Source of the DNA: G963664115 sp965216035
GTDB lineage: Bacteria; Acidobacteriota; Terriglobia; 20CM-2-55-15
Length of the DNA stretch: 64,000 bases
Assembly: GCA_965216035.1 (NCBI GenBank)
Contig: CBDCFM010000021.1
Coordinates: 496,001-560,000, forward strand
Reading direction: 5' to 3'
The position numbers and the translations under genes are program-made. The notes under the pieces were generated by a model. It worked only from the letters and a program-made list of their open reading frames with translations. It had not been told where the DNA came from and ran no database searches. Of this stretch, positions 16,866 to 25,160 are shown one piece after another; the stretch's first letter is position 1, and every line of letters begins with the position of its first letter.

Positions 16866-17741
16866 TCAGTTTCCACAGGCCCTCGGCGCGCGCTGCAAGT
16901 ACACGGCCTCGGGCGTCTGATAGTCGAATACTTGATGGCCGCGTTCCTGATTGTAAAACCTGAAATAGAGGTTCAGGTTTGCGATCGCTTCGGGAACGCT
17001 CAAGTAGTCCTTCAGGTACACTTCCTCGTACTTCACCGTTCGCCATAAGCGCTCGACGAAGATGTTGTCCAGGAACCGGCCCCGACCGTCCATGCTGATC
17101 GTGATGCCCTGGTCTTCGAGCCGGCCCGTGAAGATATTGCTGGTGAACTGCGCACCCTGATCCGTGTTGAAAATCTCTGGTTGCGCTTTCGTCAGCGCCC
17201 AGTCCAGTGCCGACACGCAAAATCCGCTGTCGATCGACGTGGACACTTCCCAGGCCAGCACGTACCGGCTGAACCAGTCCATGATCGCCACCAGATAGAT
17301 GAATCCTTGCCGTAGTCGAATGTAGGTTATATCCGTGGCCCACACCTGATCGGGACGCACAATCTCCAGATTGCGCAACTGGTATGGGTAAATCCGGTGT
17401 CCCGGGGCCGGCATCGACAATTGCGGTTTGGGATAGATCGCTTCCAGTCCCATGAGCCGCATCAGTCGCCGCACCCGCTTCGCATTGACCCGCCGACCTT
17501 GCGTCTGCAACCACCAGGTCATACGCCGAATCCCGTAAAACGGGGTTCGCGTATATTGCTCGTCCAACAGACGCATCAACGCGATGTTCTCGGCGCTCTC
17601 GCCCACCGGTGTGTAGTAGAGTCCCGATCGGGACACGCCGGTCAACCGACACTGCTCGACGATGCTCAACTCGTCGTGATTCGATTCGATCCATGGTCGT
17701 CGATGCTCTAACGGGAAAGTCCCGACTTTTTTTTGAGCCAC
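16866..17741 (-). CDS. IS3 transposase OrfB
   Basis: The 291-residue frame includes the HTH_21 region (GIRRMTWWLQTQGRRVNAKR) and the integrase core with Asp in WATDITYI, Asp in FNTDQGAQFTS and Glu in NIFVERLWRTVKYE. The frame is intact. Its start region contains the run of A (coding AAAAAAAAG near 17733) where OrfA would normally shift into OrfB. Confidence 0.93.
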   Translation of the reverse strand: MAQKKVGTFPLEHRRPWIESNHDELSIVEQCRLTGVSRSGLYYTPVGESAENIALMRLLDEQYTRTPFYGIRRMTWWLQTQGRRVNAKRVRRLMRLMGLEAIYPKPQLSMPAPGHRIYPYQLRNLEIVRPDQVWATDITYIRLRQGFIYLVAIMDWFSRYVLAWEVSTSIDSGFCVSALDWALTKAQPEIFNTDQGAQFTSNIFTGRLEDQGITISMDGRGRFLDNIFVERLWRTVKYEEVYLKDYLSVPEAIANLNLYFRFYNQERGHQVFDYQTPEAVYLQRAPRACGN

Positions 17742-18011
17742 TCCACCTCGACCTGTAATTTTCCGATCTGTTGGTAGAGTTCCGCCTGCACTTGCTCATC
17801 GGCTTCACTGGCCTGTACTCGGCCATTGGAGAAGATGTACCGATATGTCCGATACGCCGTCGAGTACTTGCTTTTTCCACTTCGTCACCATGTTCGGGTG
17901 AACTTCGTAGTGGGACGCGATTTCCTGGATCGTGCGCTGTCCCTTCACCGCTTCCACGGCAATCTTTGCCTTCAATTCTGCGCTGTACTGCTTCCGCCCT
18001 CGCTTCTTCAT
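17714..18011 (-). pseudogene. IS3 transposase OrfA, disrupted by a 10-bp insertion
   Basis: The N-terminus MKKRGRKQYSAELKAKIAVE is followed by the helix-turn-helix EIASHYEVHPNMVTKWKK. After GVSDI a 10-bp insertion (ACCGATATGT on the plus strand, about 17839-17848), relative to the duplicate at 18076, shifts the frame. The expected rest, SEADEQVQAELYQQIGKLQ, is found in another frame down to the slippery run. OrfA and hence OrfAB are probably not made from this copy. Confidence 0.75.
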
Positions 18012-18075
18012 CTGCCTCTCCCGAGGTAGCGATTTTACACCTTAGTGACCTGTCCGAATTTTGGGGAGCACCTCA

Positions 18076-18333
18076 ACTGGCCTGTACTCGGCCATTGGAG
18101 AAGATGTCCGATACGCCGTCGAGTACTTGCTTTTTCCACTTCGTCACCATGTTCGGGTGAACTTCGTAGTGGGACGCGATTTCCTGGATCGTGCGCTGTC
18201 CCTTCACCGCTTCCACGGCAATCTTTGCCTTCAATTCTGCGCTGTACTGCTTCCGCCCTCGCTTCTTCATCTGCCTCTCCCGAGGTAGCGATTTTACACC
18301 TTAGTGACCTGTCCGAATTTTGGGGAGCACCTC
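18076..18333 (-). repeat. Tandem duplication of the IS3 right end (partial orfA)
   Basis: 18076-18333 repeats 17807-18073 almost base for base, minus the 10-bp insertion. It carries a second orfA start (MKKRGRKQYSAELK at 18270) that is in frame up to DIFSNGR and stops within the junction. It also gives the element a second right terminal repeat. Confidence 0.85.
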
Positions 18334-18424
18334 ACTAATCACCTGTCCAACTCTGGAAAGACTCCTCCGAATTGCCCCAATCGGGAGTGTATTTATTCCA
18401 GATCCCTGTATTGTCGCCTATGCT

Positions 18425-18510
18425 TCCATGTGACTGTTTCATTGACCTAACAGCCCACCTGTAGGCTTATATTTTCTGACGATCAAAAAGAAAGGGTAGT
18501 GGAGCGATGA
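18425..18510 (+). promoter_or_regulatory. Type II leader without a kinase stub
   Basis: ATGTGACTGTTTCATTGACC, 12 bases, TGTAG, then TTATATTTT repeats the type II leader. TTGACC at 18442-18447 is a good -35; GCTTAT or TATATT serve as weak -10 candidates. Only a three-codon frame (ATGAAACGGTAA, 18507) follows on the plus strand and the next gene runs the other way, so this leader now drives nothing recognisable. Confidence 0.45.
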
Positions 18511-18535
18511 AACGGTAAGGCCTTACGGTATCCAA

Positions 18536-18880
18536 TCAGGCTAGTATGTCCAGGAGAGTTGATTCCATCTCATTGACGGCCCTGATAGTGGCGACATTTG
18601 CGGTATAGGAATTCCTGGCAAAGATTAAGTTGACTGTCTCTTCGGCCAAATCCACGTTCGACCCTTCAACGAGTGTTCCTTCGTGAGAGTAATGCAGTGG
18701 CCCGGGTTCATTGCTCTTTTCGACATCCACCACCACACCACCAGCGGCTCCCTCGCTTAAGTGGACCACGTCTTTCTTAAAGCCATCGGTAAACCTGTTG
18801 GCAATGTTATGTGCCGAAGCGCTGACTAACTCCGTGCTGGCTCGTAGCCCTGAGATTGCGGCATGGATTGGTGAAAGCAT
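18536..18880 (-). CDS. FlgC-like flagellar rod protein, orphan
   Basis: The 114-residue protein has the two conserved ends of flagellar axial proteins. The N-terminus is AISGLRASTELVSASAHNIA, which packs as a coiled coil. The C-terminus is EGSNVDLAEETVNLIFARNS with VNEMESTLLDIL. The length fits FlgC, a proximal rod protein (usually ~135 residues), with a shortened middle. No other flagellar gene is in the window and the surroundings are mobile DNA. It could be a relic, or a FlgC-like subunit of another export apparatus. Confidence 0.7.
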   Translation of the reverse strand: MLSPIHAAISGLRASTELVSASAHNIANRFTDGFKKDVVHLSEGAAGGVVVDVEKSNEPGPLHYSHEGTLVEGSNVDLAEETVNLIFARNSYTANVATIRAVNEMESTLLDILA

Positions 18881-18993
18881 TGTAGGTTTTCACTGAACTT
18901 ATCGGCCATCCATCGAAAAACTTGAGGAATAAGTGATAAGAATTTGCGATTGAAGATAAGGACATCGGTAAAGAAAAGAAACGCCTCTAGTAT

Positions 18994-19466
18994 TCAGCCT
19001 ATTCCTGCCGCGGCGATCTCCTGGCGCAAGATCCGGCAGGTGTCACGATGAATGCGGCACAATTCGGCCCGCCGCACTCCGGTCGAATATAGGATCATCA
19101 GGATGACGAAGTGATAGGAGCTGTTGGCTGAGGCCAGCAGACGGGCCACCTCCTCTTCGCTGAACATCGTGGGCAATCGGTACGGGTGCTTCGGATCGAC
19201 GAGATCCAACTGGCGGTAGGGCCGGCGAAGCACCTTCATGAAGAAGAACCGCAGGGCGGCAATCCGTCCGATGATCGTGCCCGTGGCGAGTGTCCGCTCA
19301 TGGAGCAGATCCAGCTGATACCGTCGCAGGTCTTCTTGCCCGCGAGCTTGCTGGGGGACGTGCCGAAGTAGCGGGTGAAGTCCTCGAGCGTGTGCAGGTA
19401 CACCCGTATGGTTTGGGGAGAGTAGTTGTGGCGCTGGAGTTCCTCGAGCGTCCGCTTTTTCCCCAA
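18994..19466 (-). pseudogene. Tyrosine recombinase, frameshifted and truncated
   Basis: The N-terminal SAM-like core-binding domain (LQRHNYSPQTIRVYLHTLED) begins at 19466. After a frameshift near 19330 a second frame continues RYQLDLLHERTLATGTIIGR and the start of the catalytic domain with the first active-site Arg in YSTGVRRAEL. The rest, including the HxxR and Tyr motifs, is missing. It is a dead phage-type integrase among mobile DNA. Confidence 0.75.
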
Positions 19467-19600
19467 AATAGCAGCGCATGCCGCGATTCCGCTCGGTGCG
19501 GTGGACGACCCTACATCCGTCCCGGTGGCGCTCTCCTCCCGTACATGCTATAGCTTGTCGGAAGCCCGAATACCGACGGCTGGATATCTGGAGGAAGGAC

Positions 19601-20614
19601 ATGAAAACGGCTTGTGTAGCCCTCGCCCTCACGCTCACGGCTTTACCGGGCTTGGCCCAGAACGTGAGGATCACGTCAATCGGCTCTCACGCAGGCGAGC
19701 TTTGTGCGAACGATCGAGCGATCGTGTTCGAGGACCCGACCGGCGTACGCCTGCTCTACGACCCGGTCCACAACCTCACCGCCGGCAACGATGCTAGGCT
19801 CGGCGACATTCACCTCGTGCTCCTGACCCACATGCATGGGGATCATCTGGGCGATCGCAGGCTCCGGGCCGTCGGTGCCGGCACCTGCGCAGACTCGGAA
19901 CGCTTGCCCGCGCCGAACTCCATGACTGCCGAAGTAGTCGTCGCGAAAAACGCCGCGCTCGTAACGACCCGCGCCATGGCTGGGTTCGTGGCCAGCAAGG
20001 TTCAAGGCATTCGTGGCCGACCCCTGGACGTCTGCCCCCAACCCGCTGCACCCACCACCGCTCCTGTCGAGGAAGCCTGCACCTCCAGGATCGACTTGGG
20101 CGGTGTGTTCGTCGCGAAGACGGCTGATGCAGCGCAGGGCGTGGAGATCGCGATCGTGTACGCGTCACACGTGAACAACGCCCCGCCTGCGCTCCTCTCC
20201 GAGGCGCGACGTGCGGCGCTCGAGGCAGATGGCGCCGTTCTCGAGTACGGCCCCGCGACCGGATTCGTCGTCAAGTTCACCAACGGGCTCACCGCCTATC
20301 TCTCGGGTGACACCGGCATCCATTCCCAGATGAGAACGGTCGTCAACGAATACCACGGCGCCAACCTCGCCGTGCTCAATCTCGGGAACAACCCGGGCAT
20401 TCAATTCTCCGGGGCGCATGTGATCAACGAGCTCGTCCAGCCCGCGTCGGTGATCCTCACGCATGTGAACGAGCCAGCGACGGAAGGTGGCAGGCTGCGG
20501 CCGCAGTCGTACACAGCCGCGCTCATCGACCAGCTGGAGCCACCCACTCACCTCGCCATCAGTGGGCGCACGATGGAGTTCAATGGGCAGGGACGGTGTG
20601 TGGCAGGGTGTTGA
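19601..20614 (+). CDS. Exported metallo-beta-lactamase-fold hydrolase
   Basis: The 337-residue protein starts at ATG 19601 behind GAGGAAGGAC, giving a signal peptide MKTACVALALTLTALPGLAQ. The metal motif THMHGDHLGD supplies His77, His79, Asp81 and His82. A further metal Asp lies in LSGDTGIHSQM and a His in VILTHVNEP. The fold resembles the UlaG-like branch of metal-dependent hydrolases (beta-lactamase_2 type). It is probably periplasmic. The substrate is not evident. Confidence 0.85.
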   Translation: MKTACVALALTLTALPGLAQNVRITSIGSHAGELCANDRAIVFEDPTGVRLLYDPVHNLTAGNDARLGDIHLVLLTHMHGDHLGDRRLRAVGAGTCADSERLPAPNSMTAEVVVAKNAALVTTRAMAGFVASKVQGIRGRPLDVCPQPAAPTTAPVEEACTSRIDLGGVFVAKTADAAQGVEIAIVYASHVNNAPPALLSEARRAALEADGAVLEYGPATGFVVKFTNGLTAYLSGDTGIHSQMRTVVNEYHGANLAVLNLGNNPGIQFSGAHVINELVQPASVILTHVNEPATEGGRLRPQSYTAALIDQLEPPTHLAISGRTMEFNGQGRCVAGC

Positions 20615-20683
20615 GACGGCCCTAGACCATACCCGCCACACTGATTGGAGATCTCACTGCGTGATATATCGTTTCCCGGGGTG

Positions 20684-20760
20684 TTGACACTTTTCTTGCT
20701 TATCAAACCCAACTGTAGTCATATTTAGCCAGATTTCCGCCGGTTTCGTGGCGATGCACG
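20684..20760 (+). promoter_or_regulatory. Leader with sigma70-like promoter
   Basis: TTGCTT (20696-20701), 17-bp spacer ending CTGTAG, then TCATAT (20719-20724) forms a sigma70-like promoter. TTTAGCCAGATTT follows, shared with the leaders at 3904 and 54674. It lies 40 bp before a degenerate kinase start. Confidence 0.5.
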
Positions 20761-21003
20761 ATGACGATGGAATCAGCCACTGACTTGGGCCGTACCGATA
20801 TCCTGTCCGCCCGCGGTCAGGATGTCATGGGAGATACATCGCCTGCAGGGAACACGGAGCCCGGCGGAGACACGGCCATCGAGACGGCCTGCGGACTGTG
20901 GCCAACGGCGACGGGTGGCGTGACCCTCCTGTTGACCCACATTTGGAACGGCCACCGATCGCGATGGCGGACGCGCCACACCATTGAGGTAGAAGCCACA
21001 TGA
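20761..21003 (+). pseudogene. Degenerate kinase 5' stub, coupled ORF
   Basis: From ATG 20767 the frame reads MESATDLGRTDILSARGQ then DVMGD. This aligns with MESGTKLGRYDILS...GQGGMGD of the other stubs but has lost the key Tyr and the glycine loop. The 80-codon frame ends with TGA at 21001-21003, overlapping the ATG of the next gene as ATGA. The stub is useless as a kinase but could couple translation to the lipoprotein gene. Confidence 0.55.
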
Positions 21004-22463
21004 CCCCACTCCGTTATCTTGTCCTGACCCTGACCGCCGGGCTGACCCTGGGCTGCGGCGCTACCGAGCCTGTGCCACCCCCTGGGACACCCGGGGAAGA
21101 GGCAGCCCCGATTCAGAATGGCGACGAAGCCCGGAGCGTCGACTTCGTCGGACACAACGACCTGCAGGGCCGTGAGTCATTGCAGGTGACGGCAAAAGGG
21201 GATGACGCAAACGGGGATTGGGTGTACGTCGGGCATGCCGATAACACCTGGGACGGGACTCAACGCTTCAACCCCATCAGCGATCAGATGGAATGGAACG
21301 GGACGTCGATATTGAACGTTTCGGATCCAGCCCAAGCGGAATTGGTCTGGCACATACCGAATACAGCGAGCGCCAACTCCCGTTCGACTTCGGTCGTATA
21401 TGACTACGGCTTCGATTCCGATCCGTCGGGGAGAGACTATCTGATTCGGAACTCGCAGGGAGAGGGCTTCGCACAGTTTCAAATCTTCGATATCACCTCC
21501 AGGGACACGGATCCTTCCGGGATTCGGTTGCTTGCAGAGATCACCGCTACACCGGAAGATTCCTGCGGGCCCGGCTGCGGTGGATCGCTCACTGCGGTAC
21601 ACAAAGGCTGGTGGTCGCCCGAGACCGGCCTGTACTACAGCGCAGCGAACGAACCGGGTTTTCGGGATGGAAACCACCTAATAATCTTCGATCTCGGCGA
21701 CCCTGGAAACCCGGAGTTCGTCGGACGGGCCTGGTTGCCGGGGCAAAGAACGAGTGAACCCGAGACTTCAAATGGAAACAACTGGCACCATCCCATCGTC
21801 GATGAAGAAAACAACAGGGTCTACGGAGCCTATCTGGGTGGAGGCGATGTGGTTGCCTTTGACATCGAGGACCCGTCCGACCCCCAGCTGGTGTGGCACA
21901 TCGACACCGAGCCCCCGGGAAGAGGCACCCATACGGTATCGCCCGTTGTCTATGATGCGGTGCCCAACTTCGGGCCCGATGCCTTACCCAGAACATACGC
22001 GCTGGTTGCCGATGAAGCCACGGGTCCGGACATTGCATGCCGCGATCCTGTCAGAACAAAGGTGTACATGTTCGACGTCACGGATGCCGAGGAAACGGGC
22101 GTCCCGTATCCGGTGGATACCTGGCAGGTTCCGGATGGCGATTTCTGCGAGAAAGGCGGCCGTTTCGGTCCTCATCAGTTTGCGGAGTCGATCAATGGAG
22201 TGCTCAACAGATTTGAGGACAAGATCGCCTACGTCCCTTATTTCAATGCGGGGGTCAGGGTCGTCGACATCTCGGATCCTTACAACATGAGGGAAGTTGG
22301 CTACTACATACCGGGCCCCAATGAAAATTCCAACCCCATCGAGCAGGGCCAGCCAGCTGTGATCCAGATCAATGATGTGGGTGTCGATCGGCGAGGGCTG
22401 CTCTATGCGTCGGATCGGGTCGGCGCCGGTCTCTTTGTGCTGGAGTATGCGAGACCCGAATGA
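21000..22463 (+). CDS. LVIVD-repeat lipoprotein
   Basis: The 487-residue protein has a lipoprotein signal (LVLTLTAGLTLGCG) and repeated beta-propeller units with the LVIVD pattern: SILNVSDPAQAELVWHI, LIIFDLGDPGNPEFVGRA, VVAFDIEDPSDPQLVWHI, VRVVDISDPYNMREVGYY. Such proteins sit in the outer or inner membrane leaflet facing the periplasm and are of unknown function. The ATG overlaps the stop of the kinase-derived ORF by 4 bases. Confidence 0.85.
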   Translation: MTPLRYLVLTLTAGLTLGCGATEPVPPPGTPGEEAAPIQNGDEARSVDFVGHNDLQGRESLQVTAKGDDANGDWVYVGHADNTWDGTQRFNPISDQMEWNGTSILNVSDPAQAELVWHIPNTASANSRSTSVVYDYGFDSDPSGRDYLIRNSQGEGFAQFQIFDITSRDTDPSGIRLLAEITATPEDSCGPGCGGSLTAVHKGWWSPETGLYYSAANEPGFRDGNHLIIFDLGDPGNPEFVGRAWLPGQRTSEPETSNGNNWHHPIVDEENNRVYGAYLGGGDVVAFDIEDPSDPQLVWHIDTEPPGRGTHTVSPVVYDAVPNFGPDALPRTYALVADEATGPDIACRDPVRTKVYMFDVTDAEETGVPYPVDTWQVPDGDFCEKGGRFGPHQFAESINGVLNRFEDKIAYVPYFNAGVRVVDISDPYNMREVGYYIPGPNENSNPIEQGQPAVIQINDVGVDRRGLLYASDRVGAGLFVLEYARPE

Positions 22464-22624
22464 GCCGGCAGCCTCCAGGGGTCCGGAAGGCTGGCCGGTT
22501 TTCAGGAGACCGCCGAGGCGGGATGCGGCTTGAATCGGCAAGTTCACGGGTCGGGTTGTCAAGATCGATCACTTGGTAATGTGACTGGGAACTCTTCAAT
22601 CCTCTCCAATAAAGGATCCAAACG

Positions 22625-23491
22625 ATGCAACCAGACGAGCGACTCGAATATTCCGCGATCATTGACCGTCCTCCTCCGAATCTCCCTGACGGTGCTCGCA
22701 TGATCGTCTGGGCCATCGTCAACGTCGAAGTGTGGGACAGCATGCAGGTGATGCCTCGCACGGTTCTCACGCCTCCGGCCGGGGGGGCGCCGATACCCGA
22801 TGTCCCGAACTGGGCATGGCATGAATACGGAAATCGAGTCGGTTTCTGGCGAATCAAAGACGTTCTGGATTCGCACCAGGTCCCTGCCACGCTCGCGTTG
22901 AACGGTAGTGTGTGTACGACTTATCCCCGGATTGGGGAGGCCGCTCTCGAATCAAACTGGGAATTCATGGGCCACGGGTTTTCACAGAAAAACATGCAGA
23001 AGGTTGAAGACGAACGACTCGATATCCAGAAAACTCGGGATGCGATCGCGAAATTCACTGGTCAGGCACCGCGGGGATGGTTGGGTCCGGGTCTCACCGA
23101 GACCTTTGAAACCGTCGATCTGCTGAAAGAGGAGGGGTTTGAGTATGTTGCGGACTGGGTCCTGGACGATCAACCCGTCGAGTTGAAAACGCGCGCGGGC
23201 AACCTCGTCAACGTGCCCTACACCCAGGAGATCAACGATGTCGCAATGATGCTGATTCAGCACCACAAAGCCTCAGAATATGCGAACCGCGCGCTCGATC
23301 AATTCGAAACGCTATACGAAGATTCGCTCACACAACCTCGGGTCATGGCCATCGTCTGCCACCCCTATATCGTAGGTGTGCCTCATCGAATAAAGTATTT
23401 CCGGAAGATCTTCGAGACGATTCGTCAAAAGCCCGGTGTTCTTTTCTGGACTGGAGAACAAATTCTGGACTGGTACCAGAGTCTAAAATGA
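22625..23491 (+). CDS. Polysaccharide deacetylase family protein
   Basis: The 288-residue protein without signal peptide belongs to the carbohydrate esterase 4 / NodB-like fold as in PuuE-type allantoinase and peptidoglycan deacetylases. Visible features: LNGSVC after the first strand, WEFMGHGFSQ in place of the metal motif His region, GWLGPGLTET in the RxxY/G loop, FEYVADWVLDDQP and the C-terminal HPYIVGVPHRI. The pattern is closest to the PuuE-like group that acts on cyclic amides. Substrate undefined. It lies between the LVIVD and MFS genes, all on the plus strand. Confidence 0.8.
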   Translation: MQPDERLEYSAIIDRPPPNLPDGARMIVWAIVNVEVWDSMQVMPRTVLTPPAGGAPIPDVPNWAWHEYGNRVGFWRIKDVLDSHQVPATLALNGSVCTTYPRIGEAALESNWEFMGHGFSQKNMQKVEDERLDIQKTRDAIAKFTGQAPRGWLGPGLTETFETVDLLKEEGFEYVADWVLDDQPVELKTRAGNLVNVPYTQEINDVAMMLIQHHKASEYANRALDQFETLYEDSLTQPRVMAIVCHPYIVGVPHRIKYFRKIFETIRQKPGVLFWTGEQILDWYQSLK

Positions 23492-23642
23492 ACTGCCCCA
23501 CGATCGGTTGGACGATGCCTTGCATTTGGACCAAGTCCGCGTCGCGACCATGTTAAGTTGATAGTGCCCTTGAGCCCCTCGAAAACGGCGGTGTCGTTCT
23601 GTACCGGCGCACCCGCCTTCGCCAGTTTTTGAGCAAAATGGA

Positions 23643-24884
23643 ATGGACGCGTCACCAGACACACGAGGAGATTACGGCACTGGGCCTCTGATGCGTCCCG
23701 AGGGGGGCTGGCGCCTGTGGATCCCGTGTGGGGGAATGGCGCTCGCTTCCGCGCTGGCCTTCGTCGACCGCCAGCTCCTGGCGGTTCTCGCCCCCACGAT
23801 CCGGGATGAGATCGGGCTCACGGCAGCTGATTTTGGCGACGTCTTCTTCTATTTTTTCCTTGCCTATACGATTGGCAATCCGGTCTGGGGCTCTCTCATC
23901 GACTATGCGGGCCTGCGTATCGGCATGCTGGCCGCCGTGGCCATCTGGAGCGTCGCTAGTTTTTCCCACGCTTTGATGGCGGGGTTTCTGGGTTTTGCAT
24001 TGGCGCGCGCGTTTCTTGGCTTTGGCGAAGGGGCGACCTTTCCCGGTGGTTTGAGAACAGCGGCCGTGTCGCTGCCCCCCCGATTGTTTGGCCGTGGCGT
24101 GGCGACTGCTTTCAGCGGCGGCACTCTGGGCGCGATGCTGACTCCCATCATTGCCATACCGATCGCTTTGCAGTTCGGCTGGAGGACGACGTTTGTATTG
24201 AGTGGTGCTCTTGGAGCCGTGTGGCTGATCCTGTGGGCGGTGATCGCTCGCCCGCCCTACCTGCCGAAAGCAGAGGGCGAGCTGAAGAAAATCGTTTTGC
24301 CCAACCCGCTCGAGCGCCGGGTCTGGGCTCTCGTAGCCAGCTACGCGCTGCCGGCGATGGCATCGGGCCCCGTTCTGACGATTGTTCCCCTGTATTTCAG
24401 TGATGCTCTGGGTGTCTCGCAGGCAGGCTTGTGGATTACGTCGCTGTTTCCGCTGGCATGGATGACGGGCTATTTCTTCTGGGGTTGGATCGTCGATCGA
24501 TTCATTGGCCCCAACCCGCGCCCGGTCGGCATGTTTTTACTGCTCACGGTATTCGCGCTGGCCTTAGGCGCGACCACATGGACCGACTCGGTAGCGATCG
24601 CTGTTTTATTGAATTGCTGGGCCATCTTCATCGGAGGTGGGTTTCAGATGGTGGCTCTCAAGGTGGGTCTGCATGCGTTCGGGCAGGAACCGGCGATGAT
24701 GTCAGGCATCGCGTCTGGATCCTGGGCGCTCGTGAACGCAGTGATAACCCCTGTTTTAGGACGCTTGTTTGATGCGGGGCGGTATGACATCGCGTTCTGG
24801 CTTGTCGCCATCGGCCCCATGGTCGGAATCGTGACGTGGCTGTTGCTGACACGCAACATGGCCAAACAGGGCGTGTCGGCCTGA
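23643..24884 (+). CDS. MFS transporter (anion:cation symporter-like)
   Basis: The 413-residue protein has about 12 membrane segments. The N-terminal FVDRQLLAVLAPTIRDEIGL, GSLIDYAGLRIG loop and LGFGEGATFPGG in TM4 are typical of MFS carriers for organic anions (sugar acids and similar). An alternative start at ATG 23691 (MRPEGGW) is possible. It follows the deacetylase by 150 bp and may transport the product of that pathway, but this is not shown. Confidence 0.88.
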   Translation: MDASPDTRGDYGTGPLMRPEGGWRLWIPCGGMALASALAFVDRQLLAVLAPTIRDEIGLTAADFGDVFFYFFLAYTIGNPVWGSLIDYAGLRIGMLAAVAIWSVASFSHALMAGFLGFALARAFLGFGEGATFPGGLRTAAVSLPPRLFGRGVATAFSGGTLGAMLTPIIAIPIALQFGWRTTFVLSGALGAVWLILWAVIARPPYLPKAEGELKKIVLPNPLERRVWALVASYALPAMASGPVLTIVPLYFSDALGVSQAGLWITSLFPLAWMTGYFFWGWIVDRFIGPNPRPVGMFLLLTVFALALGATTWTDSVAIAVLLNCWAIFIGGGFQMVALKVGLHAFGQEPAMMSGIASGSWALVNAVITPVLGRLFDAGRYDIAFWLVAIGPMVGIVTWLLLTRNMAKQGVSA

Positions 24885-24987
24885 CGGCTCGGAGCACACC
24901 AGCGGATTTGACCGAACCCTCCCCTCATCCCCCTCATCAGGGGCCAGGCCACTACGGGTACGTGAAGCTTTGATGTTGAGACTCCGA

Positions 24988-25055
24988 TTGCGTCTAACTA
25001 CCCCCCTTAGTATTCTCTACCGAGTTTTTAGCGGCCCGCTTCGAGACACACAATC
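24988..25055 (+). promoter_or_regulatory. Leader with strong sigma70-like promoter
   Basis: TTGCGT (24988-24993), 17-bp spacer, TATTCT (25011-25016) is a good sigma70 match. It is followed by CTACCGAGTTTTT and about 40 bp to the stub ATG. The TATTCT element is shared with the leader at 54669. Confidence 0.6.
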
Positions 25056-25160
25056 ATGATGGAAGTTGGCACACGGCGCGGCCACTGCGAGAGCCCGACA
25101 GCGATCGGGGGAACCTTGGCTCTCTGCCAGACTAGGGAGGAGACGGAATGGAGATTCTGA
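25056..25160 (+). pseudogene. Degenerate kinase 5' stub overlapping the transferase start
   Basis: From ATG 25059 the frame reads MEVGTRRGHCESPTAIGGT, an eroded version of MEVGTxLGHYEILxxIGxGG. It ends at TGA 25158-25160, inside the first codons of the transferase gene at 25148 in another frame (13-bp overlap). No kinase function is possible. It is a candidate leader peptide for translational coupling. Confidence 0.55.

Larger units (their letters stand above)
16688..18073 (-). mobile_element. IS3 family element inserted in a kinase stub
   Basis: The ends are imperfect inverted repeats: AGGGGCTCCCC at about 16688 and the complement of AGGTGCTCCCC ending at 18073, both with TTCGGACAGG just inside. 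It carries orfB (16866-17741) and a damaged orfA. The right 260 bp is repeated in tandem at 18076-18333. The type is that of IS3-group elements with an AAAAAAAA slippery run between the orfs. Confidence 0.85.
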
